NCBI GenBank assembly: GCA_018449715.1
Contig: JAAVVA010000001.1
Coordinates: 682,001 to 746,000 of the forward strand
Source: Acidobacteriaceae bacterium dw_441
Lineage (GTDB): Bacteria; Acidobacteriota; Terriglobia; Terriglobales; Acidobacteriaceae
Direction: 5' to 3'
Length of the DNA: 64,000 nucleotides
Shown: positions 1-7,227 of the stretch, one piece after another
Layout: every line of letters begins with the position of its first letter
Numbering within the stretch: the stretch's first letter is position 1
The notes under the pieces: model-generated
What the model was told of the DNA's origin: nothing
What the model saw: only the letters and a program-made list of their open reading frames with translations
Database searches by the model: none
Translations under genes and position numbers: made by a program

Positions 1-1214
1 GAAGCCTGCCAGACGATTCCAAAGGATGCATTTACATTGATGCGTTGTCCTTTGGCCGAACCTGTTGTTGTCTCGACGCGTGAGGCGGTTCTTGATTCAA
101 GCCCGTTGAAGTATTCGTAATAGCTGGGCAGGTTCATATTTGCGCCGGTGTACATGACGCGACCGTTGAACTTCAAACTCTTGATGTCAGAGCTCTGGAA
201 ACGGAACTCTTCGGTGGGGAAGAGTGTTCGCGTGGGTTGTAGGCGGGAGTATTGCAGATATCCATTAAGACAGGGATTCGCCGTTGGAGGAGTGGTTGCG
301 CTGTTCAGGATGGCAGGATGAGCGCCGCAGGCACTGCTTGCGGAGGATGCGGCCGGAGCCGATACATTATCAAAGCCCAGAGTCGTAGGTGTTCCACCGG
401 CCAGTTGGAGGTTCAGGCCTGTCAGTGACGAGTTGGTATCGCCTTTGTAGTGGGTAATGTGTTCTTCGTACGTGAAGGAAGTGCGTGGAAGTGGCTTCCA
501 GTCGACGCCGATGAGCCAGGTATCGGTGCTATTACGCCAGTTCTGCGCAAGCAATGCCTCAGTTCCGAAGTGAACAGAGCTTAAGGTGGGGCCCTGCATG
601 ATGTTCTGTGAATAGCCCAGGCGGATGCTGACCTTCGAGAGTGGCAGCAAAGTCAGGGTCACGTCGGTCATCCGGCGCACAGTGTTGAACAAGTGGGGCG
701 AGCTATAGATCTGCGGGAAAGTATAGCCGTTGGAGGTTACTCCCGCAGGAATGAGCGGATTGCTGAAAAGGTTGTAATCGAAGTATTGACGGTTGCGCCG
801 AAACATTCCCTGGAAGTCATAGAGTTTCCCCTTGGACAGACGCAGGGTGGTGAAGTTGTTCGGATCGCCTCCGTACCCACTGCTGGCCGTGGTCAGAGTG
901 TCGAACAGGGGAAAGTGTTTACTGTTGGTAGCCCGCATCGTGAGGAAGTGGCTGAGGATACGCGGGCCACTCTGCATATTGACCAGGGTGCTGTACATCG
1001 GCCCACTGCCCGAGATATCGGCGATGTGTCCTCCCAGATCAACCGTCTGATGGATGGCGTAGCCTCCCCTGATCATCTCTTTGGGCTCCTGCGCATCCTG
1101 TGCCGATGCGTCCGCTGATGCGAACAGGATGGAGAGACTCAGGCATCCGCCAAGGAGGAGCGCACGCGCGAGAGAATATTCCAGTGACTTATAGGCAGAA
1201 ACAATTGCTATCAT
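1..1214 (-). CDS. MtrB/PioB-like outer-membrane beta-barrel (3' end cut by window edge)
   Basis: Reading the minus strand from the ATG at 1214 gives 404 open codons to the window edge, so the C-terminus is missing. The N-terminus has a signal peptide ending near ASADASAQ. The rest has alternating, aromatic-rich stretches typical of outer-membrane barrels (for example KLYDFQGMFRRNRQYFDYN and SKVSIRLGYSQN). Its start lies 12 bases after the stop of the decaheme cytochrome gene, and the Shine-Dalgarno (GAGG) overlaps that stop, so the two are co-translated. MtrB/PioB proteins are porin sheaths around a periplasmic decaheme cytochrome and carry electrons across the outer membrane. The assignment rests mainly on the barrel character plus the adjacent cytochrome; another barrel family is possible. 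Confidence 0.75.
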   Translation of the reverse strand, partial: MIAIVSAYKSLEYSLARALLLGGCLSLSILFASADASAQDAQEPKEMIRGGYAIHQTVDLGGHIADISGSGPMYSTLVNMQSGPRILSHFLTMRATNSKHFPLFDTLTTASSGYGGDPNNFTTLRLSKGKLYDFQGMFRRNRQYFDYNLFSNPLIPAGVTSNGYTFPQIYSSPHLFNTVRRMTDVTLTLLPLSKVSIRLGYSQNIMQGPTLSSVHFGTEALLAQNWRNSTDTWLIGVDWKPLPRTSFTYEEHITHYKGDTNSSLTGLNLQLAGGTPTTLGFDNVSAPAASSASSACGAHPAILNSATTPPTANPCLNGYLQYSRLQPTRTLFPTEEFRFQSSDIKSLKFNGRVMYTGANMNLPSYYEYFNGLESRTASRVETTTGSAKGQRINVNASFGIVWQA

Positions 1215-1226
1215 CGTCTGCTAGCC

Positions 1227-2195
1227 TCACTTGAAGAAGATCGGACTCGCGTTGGAACCGTGAATCTGGGTATGGCAGTTCGTGCATGCCACATACTGCG
1301 TCGCCTGGTTATGTGCCGGTCCAGTTGGCGAAACCGCACTGGGGAAGGCATTGTTGTTGATGCCGGAGTGGCATTGCAGGCAGAGTGTATTGATGTTGGC
1401 AACGTTGAGCAGCCGTCCGTTCGGTGAGCCATGCGGTGAGTGGCAGGAGGTGCAGCCCTCCGTCTTCAGAACGGGATGTTCGAAGACGAATGGTCCGCGG
1501 GTCTCAGTGTGGCACTTAGTGCAGATTGCGTTCTGCTCCTGCGTGGTTTTGAGGGCTTTTCCCTGTGTCGTGCCGTGCGGATTATGGCAGTCGCTGCAGC
1601 TCATCAGACCTTCGTCGACCTTGTGGTGAAAGGGTTGAGAGAAAGCTGGTTTGATATCGGTATGGCAGGTGTAGCAGAGCTTCGGTTGCGATGCTTTGAG
1701 TAGGCTGGTCTCCGATGTGGAGGCGTGGACGCTATGGCAGCTGGTGCAACTTACGTTTCCTTTGGCGTGTGCGGATTGCTCGAAATCGGGATGGGCTGTG
1801 GCATGGCAGCCAAGGCAGGTCTCATCGATCTGTCGGGCGGACGCTGAGGCGAAGCGAAAGATCTTGTCGATGTCGCCGCCGCCATCGACGTGTTCTCTGC
1901 CCGGACCATGGCAACTCTCGCAGGTGGCTCCCTTGTTGCCATGCATAAGAGCAAGGCGAGAATGAGGGTTGGAAGAGAATTTCTTCGCGATCTCTCCATG
2001 GCATGCCTCACAGGTGTCGGGCCCTACATAATCTGCGGGATTATGCAGCTTTGGAGAAATCTTTTGAGCAGGAGAACTGGTCTGCTTGCTGGAAGATACC
2101 TGTTTGACCGGATCGCCGGAGGCCAGGACGCGAGTAGCGCACCAAAGTCCCGATAGCAATCCAATTACTACGATGGATAGCAGTATGCGTCTCAT
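1227..2195 (-). CDS. DmsE/MtrA-type decaheme c-type cytochrome
   Basis: The 322-residue product carries exactly ten CxxCH haem-binding motifs (CEACH, CESCH, CLGCH, CTSCH, CYTCH, CSDCH, CTKCH, CTSCH, CLQCH, CTNCH), the count and size of the DmsE/MtrA/PioA family. A signal peptide (MRRILLSIVVIGLLSGLWC...) sends it to the periplasm, where haem would be attached. I start at 2195, where GGAG sits seven bases upstream, rather than at the upstream ATG at 2219. In known systems such a cytochrome plugs an MtrB-type barrel, here the next gene downstream. The gene follows the hydrogenase large subunit and its protease, but a Crp/Fnr-like palindrome lies about 120 bases upstream of the start, so it may also have its own promoter. 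Confidence 0.9.
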   Translation of the reverse strand: MRRILLSIVVIGLLSGLWCATRVLASGDPVKQVSSSKQTSSPAQKISPKLHNPADYVGPDTCEACHGEIAKKFSSNPHSRLALMHGNKGATCESCHGPGREHVDGGGDIDKIFRFASASARQIDETCLGCHATAHPDFEQSAHAKGNVSCTSCHSVHASTSETSLLKASQPKLCYTCHTDIKPAFSQPFHHKVDEGLMSCSDCHNPHGTTQGKALKTTQEQNAICTKCHTETRGPFVFEHPVLKTEGCTSCHSPHGSPNGRLLNVANINTLCLQCHSGINNNAFPSAVSPTGPAHNQATQYVACTNCHTQIHGSNASPIFFK

Positions 2196-2314
2196 CCCAA
2201 GTCTCCAAAAGAGGTGCATTGCCCATCACTAGTCGAAGTGCTCATACAGCATGGACTTCAGATGTTTCTGGCCTGACGGTTTTCTCAGGTTAGGACTGCG
2301 CCGAACATCTGGCA

Positions 2315-2328
2315 GTGATATGGATCAC
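2315..2328. promoter_or_regulatory. Crp/Fnr-type palindrome upstream of the cytochrome gene
   Basis: GTGATATGGATCAC is a perfect GTGAT-N4-ATCAC dyad. It lies between the stop of the protease gene and the start of the decaheme cytochrome gene. The same dyad occurs upstream of the hydrogenase and of the second Crp/Fnr gene, which supports a shared regulator. Confidence 0.65.
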
Positions 2329-2333
2329 ATAAG

Positions 2334-2843
2334 TTAAGAAAGTTGTGAGAATGCTGCATGCGAAACAATTGAAGGGGAAGATGGTAGCCAGTCGGCAACC
2401 TGCGCTGCGATTGCCTCCAAAAGCGATTCCTGTGCTGCTTTGACCTTGGAGGTCAACTCGGTTCCCCAGTCTGTCGATTCTGGTTGCACGCCGAGCAGAA
2501 CAATCTCCTCTGGGGCAGCGTTCATCAAACGCATGACTCCAATGAGATCGGAGAAGCCGAGCAGGTGAACGCTCTTGGAGACCGGTAGATCGGCTATCTG
2601 AGGGCCGGAGAAACGAACGAGAGTTCCTGGAGTGGAGCCGACGTCGACTGCATCGATTGCGACGAGATGCGTGATTCCCCAAAGAGAGTGCAGCAGGTCC
2701 AATCCAAGTGTTCCACCCTCGATAAGACGTACCTCCGCGGGAAGTTCGGCATATTCACGCAGTTGCTCGATTGCCAGCATGCCAAGGGCGTCGTCGGTCC
2801 GCATGAGGTTGCCGAGTCCGAGAACTGCGATTGTGGGAGTCAT
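2334..2843 (-). CDS. hybD: [NiFe]-hydrogenase maturation protease (peptidase M52)
   Basis: The 169-residue product starts with the family motif GLGNLMRTDDALG. The three nickel-sensing positions of HybD-type proteases fall at D18, D64 (in AIDAVD) and H93 (in SVHLLGFSD). These endopeptidases clip the C-terminal extension of the large subunit once nickel is inserted. The gene lies ten bases downstream of the large-subunit gene, whose product still carries such an extension, which fits a dedicated protease. In E. coli hybC is likewise followed directly by hybD. Cytoplasmic. Confidence 0.9.
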   Translation of the reverse strand: MTPTIAVLGLGNLMRTDDALGMLAIEQLREYAELPAEVRLIEGGTLGLDLLHSLWGITHLVAIDAVDVGSTPGTLVRFSGPQIADLPVSKSVHLLGFSDLIGVMRLMNAAPEEIVLLGVQPESTDWGTELTSKVKAAQESLLEAIAAQVADWLPSSPSIVSHAAFSQLS

Positions 2844-2853
2844 GAGTTAATCC

Positions 2854-4599
2854 CTATCCCATCGATGGCGCGAAGGCGATGCCGCTATAGGGCGAAGGCC
2901 TTGCTCCATAGCGTTGTCCATTCGCGTTGACGACATGAACCGCACATGCGAGGCAGGGATCGAAGGAATGGACGGTTCTTAGAATCTCCAGCGGCCTTTC
3001 CGGATCGCTGATGGGGGTTCCCTGCAAGGCGGCTTCGTAGGCTCCACGCTGCCCCTGCGGATCGCGTGGCCCCGCGTTCCATGTGGATGGGACAACAGCT
3101 TGATAGTTGACGATTTTTTTATTCTCAATCTCGATCCAATGACCGAGGGAGCCGCGGGGAGCTTCGTGAAAACCGAAACCCTGGCACGATTTGGGCCATG
3201 TATCAGGGTTCCACTTTTCTCCATTGTGGATCCTTACATTGCCGCTGGCCATATTGTGGTGGAGCTGGTCGATCCAGCCTTCAAGCTGACCGATCATAAT
3301 ATCGGCCTCAAGGGCACGCGCAGCAATACGACCCATGGTGGAGAAAAGCGCCGTTGGTGGAAGATTCAGCTTTTGCAGCACGGCGTCGACGGACTGCTTT
3401 ACCTGTGGACGTCCAGAGGCATAGGCAACGAGGACGCGCGCGAGAGGGCCGACCTCCATGGGCTTGTTGTCATAGCGCGGAGACTTCAGCCATGAGTATT
3501 TTTCATCTGTCTTGAGATATTCGTACGGAGGCTTCGGTCCGGAGTATTTCGGCTTGGTCTCTCCCTGCGCAGGGTGCTTGCCCACCTGATCGCCGCCGGA
3601 ATACTCGTACCAGGAATGTGTGACGTATTCGGTCACGTTTGAGACGTCGACGGGATGCACCTTCGACAGATCGCGGCCCAGGATGATGCCGCGTGGGATG
3701 AAGAAGTTCGAAGCATCCTTTACCCCTGCACTTGAATAGTCCCCGTAGGCCATAAAGTTGCCAAGGCCTTCTCCATGGTTGAACCAGTCGCGATAAAAAC
3801 CGGCAATGGCGAGGACGTCAGGCAGATAGACCTGCTGTACGAAGGCCCGCGCGTTCTTGACCAACTGTCGCATCAGGTCAATGCGTTCAGGATTGACGGT
3901 CGCTCCGGGCTCATTAGCATCAATGGTGCTTGCCATTCCGCCGACCAGATAGGTCTGGGGATGTGGATTCTTGCCACCGAGCACGGCCTGGATCCGCACA
4001 AACTCTCTCTGTAGATCCAGAGCCTCAATGTAGTGGGCGACCGCCATCAGGTTGGCTTCAGGAGGAAGCTGATAGGCGGGATGCCCCCAGTCCCCGCTAC
4101 TGAACAGACTTAATTGTCCGCTGGAGACAAGGGTTTTAATACGATCCTGAATGCCTTTGAAATAAGTTGTGCTGGAAAGAGGCCACTCGGAGATGGATTG
4201 AGCTAGTTGCGAGGTCTTCGCGGGGTCAGCTTTGACCGCGGCAGTGACATCGACCCAGTCGAGCGCATGCAGGTGATAGAAGTGGATAATGTGGTCCTGT
4301 ACATTCTGCGTTGCGGCAATAATGTTGCGTACAAGACGAGCATTTTCGGGGATCTCGATGCCGAGGGCGTCCTCGACCGAACGCACGGAGGCAAGGGCAT
4401 GGACGGTGGTACAGACACCGCAGATACGTTGTGCCCAGATCCATGCTTCGCGTGGATCGCGCCCGCGAAGGATCAGCTCAATGCCACGAAACATCGTGCC
4501 TGAGCTCCATGCATCCTTTACCTGATGCCCCTCCACCTCAGCTTCAATTCGCAGGTGGCCTTCAATACGTGTCACTGGGTCGATGACTACTCGCGCCAT
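2854..4599 (-). CDS. hybC: [NiFe]-hydrogenase large subunit, HybC-like (group 1 uptake type)
   Basis: This 581-residue protein contains both cysteine pairs that bind the Ni-Fe site: RICGVC near the N-terminus (C60, C63) and DPCLAC near the C-terminus (C549, C552). His555 is followed by a 26-residue tail of the kind removed by the maturation protease. The opening segment (IDPVTRIEGHLRIE) and the HSFDPCLACAVHVV end resemble E. coli HybC closely, pointing to a membrane-associated respiratory H2-uptake enzyme. GGAAGAGG precedes the ATG. Unusually, no small-subunit gene lies upstream: the next 300 bases are a promoter region with Crp/Fnr-type sites, then a divergent regulator. The small subunit must be encoded elsewhere, perhaps beyond base 1. 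Overall function is confident; the electron acceptor is inferred. Confidence 0.95.
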   Translation of the reverse strand: MARVVIDPVTRIEGHLRIEAEVEGHQVKDAWSSGTMFRGIELILRGRDPREAWIWAQRICGVCTTVHALASVRSVEDALGIEIPENARLVRNIIAATQNVQDHIIHFYHLHALDWVDVTAAVKADPAKTSQLAQSISEWPLSSTTYFKGIQDRIKTLVSSGQLSLFSSGDWGHPAYQLPPEANLMAVAHYIEALDLQREFVRIQAVLGGKNPHPQTYLVGGMASTIDANEPGATVNPERIDLMRQLVKNARAFVQQVYLPDVLAIAGFYRDWFNHGEGLGNFMAYGDYSSAGVKDASNFFIPRGIILGRDLSKVHPVDVSNVTEYVTHSWYEYSGGDQVGKHPAQGETKPKYSGPKPPYEYLKTDEKYSWLKSPRYDNKPMEVGPLARVLVAYASGRPQVKQSVDAVLQKLNLPPTALFSTMGRIAARALEADIMIGQLEGWIDQLHHNMASGNVRIHNGEKWNPDTWPKSCQGFGFHEAPRGSLGHWIEIENKKIVNYQAVVPSTWNAGPRDPQGQRGAYEAALQGTPISDPERPLEILRTVHSFDPCLACAVHVVNANGQRYGARPSPYSGIAFAPSMG

Positions 4600-4711
4600 C
4601 TTGTCCTCTTCCTTTTAAAAACCACACAGAAGTTGCCTCTCTCCAGAAGCCGAGAGCTACGCCAATCTCAATGAGTTGAGAGGAGCATAGCTCCTTCAAA
4701 TAGAGGTGTAT

Positions 4712-4769
4712 GTGATGCACGTCACGTCCCGCGGCGCTCTCACGCGTGCACGTTGGTGACGTGCGTCAT
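4712..4769. promoter_or_regulatory. two Crp/Fnr-type sites between the hydrogenase and regulator genes
   Basis: Two related dyads, GTGATGCACGTCAC (4712-4725) and GTGACGTGCGTCAT (4756-4769), lie 44 bases apart centre to centre, close to four helical turns. They sit in the divergent region between the hydrogenase large subunit (start 4599) and the first Crp/Fnr-family gene (start 4908). Both match the TGTGA-N6-TCACA pattern read by Crp-like proteins with an RE---R recognition helix. They could serve either gene or both. Confidence 0.6.
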
Positions 4770-4907
4770 ATTCAATGCGAAAAAAAGCCCCTATACTCGC
4801 GTGCAAAAGTAAGAACGATACTGACGGTAGATCCCCAAATTTAGTCTCAAACGTTATAGTGCGCATAATTTTGAGGCTGTTATTCCGGAAGGCAGGTACA
4901 GGTACGG

Positions 4908-5630
4908 ATGTTCTCGGAGTCCCAAATCGGTCGCAAATCTTCCTCTGCTAATGCAGATAGGCAGGATCGTGCGGTGCATCAGCAGCGACAGCTAAAATCT
5001 GCAGATTTGTTGCAAATCTTCGCTCCTCTTGGCACTAAAATGTCCTGCCTTGCAGGCACTGTAATTTTTGAAGAGGGAAGACCCGCGGATGGAATCTATC
5101 TCATCGAGAATGGCCAGTTGAAGCTGACTGCAAGTGCTGATGATGGTCGATCGATGATCGTCCGGATTGCGGGAGAGGGTGATGTCCTGGGCCTGAGCGC
5201 AGTCTTGAATGAGACAGTGCATGAAACCACAGCCAAAACATTGATGCCATGCTATCTCGTTTATATTGCTCCCGCCGCATTTCTTGAGTTTCTCGGTAGT
5301 GTCGCTGGAGCGGGAGTTCATGCGCTGGCGGCGCTGGCTCGCGACCATCGAGAGGTTTTTCTATGTGCGCGAAGACTAGCGTTGTTTCCCCTGGCCTCTT
5401 CTCGTATCGCTCAGGTGTTAATTGATCTTTCGCGTTCTGATCCGAAGGCGAAGGCACCACGTACCTTCATGATGGTGCTCAGTCATGCGGAACTGGCCAG
5501 TCTGGTTGGAACCTCGAGAGAGACTGTAACCAGGCTTCTCAATGATCTCGAACGCAAGCGGATCATCACCCGGGATCGTTCCTGTGTCACTATCCTTAAG
5601 CCAGCTGAACTTGTGAAAATGGCGAATTAA
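4908..5630 (+). CDS. Crp/Fnr-family transcription regulator without N-terminal cysteine cluster
   Basis: The 240-residue protein has a cyclic-nucleotide-binding-like beta-roll (GTVIFEEGRPADGIYLIENGQ, then GEGDVLGLSAVL), a dimerisation helix and a C-terminal winged helix. The recognition helix reads SRETVTRLLNDL. The Arg-Glu-x-x-x-Arg spacing is that of CRP, which contacts GTGA half-sites, unlike Fnr where the first Arg is Val. The N-terminus lacks the cysteine cluster of Fnr, so the signal is not an iron-sulfur cluster of that kind; cAMP or another ligand is possible. It is divergent from the hydrogenase genes across a region with two matching sites, so it probably controls them and possibly itself. 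The first ATG has only a weak ribosome site. Confidence 0.88.
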   Translation: MFSESQIGRKSSSANADRQDRAVHQQRQLKSADLLQIFAPLGTKMSCLAGTVIFEEGRPADGIYLIENGQLKLTASADDGRSMIVRIAGEGDVLGLSAVLNETVHETTAKTLMPCYLVYIAPAAFLEFLGSVAGAGVHALAALARDHREVFLCARRLALFPLASSRIAQVLIDLSRSDPKAKAPRTFMMVLSHAELASLVGTSRETVTRLLNDLERKRIITRDRSCVTILKPAELVKMAN

Positions 5631-5663
5631 TCTTGCTATGAGCAAGAGCCAGGGCCGATGAAT

Positions 5664-5855
5664 CTATCGCAGCCATACCGAAGCCGCCACGGCAACAAAC
5701 GAGAGGATCAGGACAGAAAAAGCAAGATCGGTGGTGGCGGCCCAGTGAATGTCAAGGAAAGGAGAGGTCGGAGGAAGTATCCGTATTGTCCTGGAGTGTT
5801 GTGGTGCAGAAAGCTGCTGCTTATTGTGCGACATCTCATCTGGATCGTGGTACAT
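5664..5855 (-). CDS. small single-pass membrane protein, unknown function
   Basis: A 63-residue reading frame begins at an ATG preceded by GGAGG at seven-base spacing. The first 40 residues are polar. A C-terminal hydrophobic stretch (DLAFSVLILSFVAVAASVWLR) would make one membrane helix near the end. I recognise no family. It lies between two Crp/Fnr genes and is read away from the second one, from a region with three Crp/Fnr-type palindromes, so it may belong to the same regulon. The good ribosome site and the placed helix favour a real gene, but the length leaves room for chance. Confidence 0.5.
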   Translation of the reverse strand: MYHDPDEMSHNKQQLSAPQHSRTIRILPPTSPFLDIHWAATTDLAFSVLILSFVAVAASVWLR

Positions 5856-5967
5856 AGTGACCTCCGCCTTTTGAGTAGGAAGATAGATCATTGCTTTATT
5901 GGCAGGAGTAAAGAGTATGATCTCCCCACTCTGTTTTATACGGTCTCGCATTGTTCAAAAGCATGCA

Positions 5968-6057
5968 GTGATGTGTATCACAGTTTCATTTCGCACGGAA
6001 TGATTTCCCAGCCTGTTCGATGTGATACTTAGCACGTTCTTATGTGATGGGCATCAC
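5968..6057. promoter_or_regulatory. three Crp/Fnr-type palindromes in a divergent promoter region
   Basis: GTGATGTGTATCAC (5968-5981) and GTGATGGGCATCAC (6044-6057, extended to a 16-base TGTGAT-N4-ATCACA palindrome at 6043-6058) are perfect dyads. GTGATACTTAGCAC (6022-6035) has one mismatch. They lie between the small membrane protein gene (start 5855, minus) and the Fnr-like gene (start 6198, plus), and suggest strong and probably autogenous control. Confidence 0.7.
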
Positions 6058-6197
6058 ATTCTTCGCGGTACTCATCGGTCATGATCGAGTGGTATCGCAA
6101 ACAGATTTGATGTATCGGGCATGTAATGGAATCGGAGCGTGGTGGTCACCCTAATCTCTGAGCTTTTGGGTTGCCCGGATCAGGAGGGCTTCTGCGC

Positions 6198-6911
6198 ATG
6201 CAAAACCGCTTCACGCTTGAGTTGGGGGAGAATTGTTCCTTCTGTGCGAAGAAACGGACTGGATGGTTCTGCAATTTCTCCCCCGAAGTATTACTTGAGT
6301 ACAACGCGATTGGAACAACGATCGTTCTTCCTCCGGGCGGCGTTCTGTTTGCAGAAGGGCAGATTCCTCGTTTTGTGGCGACATTGTGCAACGGCAGGAT
6401 TAAGTTGACGCGATCGTCACGGGACGGCAGAACATTGTTGTTGAAACTTGCTAAACCTGGCGATGTTCTTGGATTGCATGCGATATTGAGGGATATTCCT
6501 TATGAAGTGACGGCGCAGGCGACCGAGCCATCACAGATTAGATGCTTTCCGCAAAAGGATTTTCTGCATTTTCTCAACCGGTATGCTGAGAGCGGCATGC
6601 ACGCTGCTGAAAGCCTGGGAAAGGAATACATCACTGCGTTGAATGAAGCGAGCCGTCTGGCACTTTCGCCGACGATCGCGGGGCGCATCGCCGACCTGTT
6701 GTTGGAACTGGCGATAGAGGACGAGGTGAACACGACGCCTCAACCCGAGATTCATATGTCCCTTAAGCACGAAGATCTTGCTTTCATGCTGGGAAGTTCT
6801 CGTGAATCTGTAACCCGAGCCCTGAATGATCTTAAACGGGATGGGATCATTGCCATTCGTGGGACAAAAATCATCCTGCTACGAAAAGATGCCTTAGAAC
6901 GTCTGTTTTGA
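6198..6911 (+). CDS. Fnr-like regulator with candidate iron-sulfur cysteines
   Basis: I start at ATG 6198, which has AGGAGGG 11 bases upstream, giving 237 residues; the longer TTG start is unlikely. The N-terminus has C13-x2-C16-x8-C25, and a fourth cysteine, C116, lies on the strand before the dimerisation helix, where E. coli Fnr has C122. That pattern suggests an oxygen-sensitive [4Fe-4S] cluster, although Fnr spacing is x2 and x5. The beta-roll (GGVLFAEGQIP, KPGDVLGLHAIL) and the winged helix (SSRESVTRALNDLKRDGII) are clear. The recognition helix keeps the CRP-type Arg-Glu pair, matching GTGAT half-sites rather than Fnr's TTGAT. Three such sites lie upstream of this gene. Probably an O2-responsive regulator of the hydrogenase and electron-conduit genes (inference). 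Confidence 0.85.
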   Translation: MQNRFTLELGENCSFCAKKRTGWFCNFSPEVLLEYNAIGTTIVLPPGGVLFAEGQIPRFVATLCNGRIKLTRSSRDGRTLLLKLAKPGDVLGLHAILRDIPYEVTAQATEPSQIRCFPQKDFLHFLNRYAESGMHAAESLGKEYITALNEASRLALSPTIAGRIADLLLELAIEDEVNTTPQPEIHMSLKHEDLAFMLGSSRESVTRALNDLKRDGIIAIRGTKIILLRKDALERLF

Positions 6912-7008
6912 ATGTGACGCAGATTCAATCTGAGATGGAGATGCAATTGACGGGATGTTCTACCGATGAATGATCTGCGGGCTGGGATAGGGAGGCGCCG
7001 TAAAAATG

Positions 7009-7122
7009 AGGATTTCGCTAAGTGCTTTATTCTATTGGTGTCCCGATGGGATTTGAATCCGTGTTATTGCCGTGAAGGCGTGCTTGTAAACCGTAACTGA
7101 AAGAAAGTACTAGCGAAATCCT
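7009..7122. repeat. inverted repeat pair flanking a tRNA remnant
   Basis: AGGATTTCGCTA at 7009-7020 is repeated as its exact reverse complement at 7111-7122. The similarity extends inward another seven or eight bases with one gap and one mismatch (agtgcttt / aaagtac). The arms enclose about 90 bases holding the tRNA-Glu fragment. The arrangement resembles the ends of a small non-autonomous element, but I see no target duplication, so a folded RNA or chance cannot be excluded. Confidence 0.5.
7036..7080 (-). pseudogene. tRNA-Glu(TTC) 3'-half remnant
   Basis: Read on the minus strand this segment runs from an anticodon-loop-like TTCAC through a T-arm with loop TTCAAAT to a GGGACACCA 3' end, the layout of the 3' half of a tRNA-Glu(TTC) ending in CCA. 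The anticodon loop has lost bases, the T-stem has mismatches, and no D-arm or 5' acceptor strand follows, so it cannot be a working tRNA. Such 3' fragments are typical scars of elements that integrate into tRNA genes. Confidence 0.65.
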
Positions 7123-7168
7123 GAAATTGTTCCCTGTCCACAGGAGGTCAGTTGCCAACTAAAGTAAA

Positions 7169-7198
7169 CGGGAATAGTCCTCGGAAAGACTATTCCCG
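7169..7198 (-). terminator. intrinsic terminator after the formaldehyde dehydrogenase gene
   Basis: An 11-base-pair perfect stem (CGGGAATAGTC / GACTATTCCCG) with an eight-base loop lies 30 bases past the stop of the dehydrogenase gene. On the minus strand it is followed by the T-rich TTTACTTT. Confidence 0.75.
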
Positions 7199-7227
7199 CA
7201 GTTCTAATTATTAGGACAGATGCTTTA

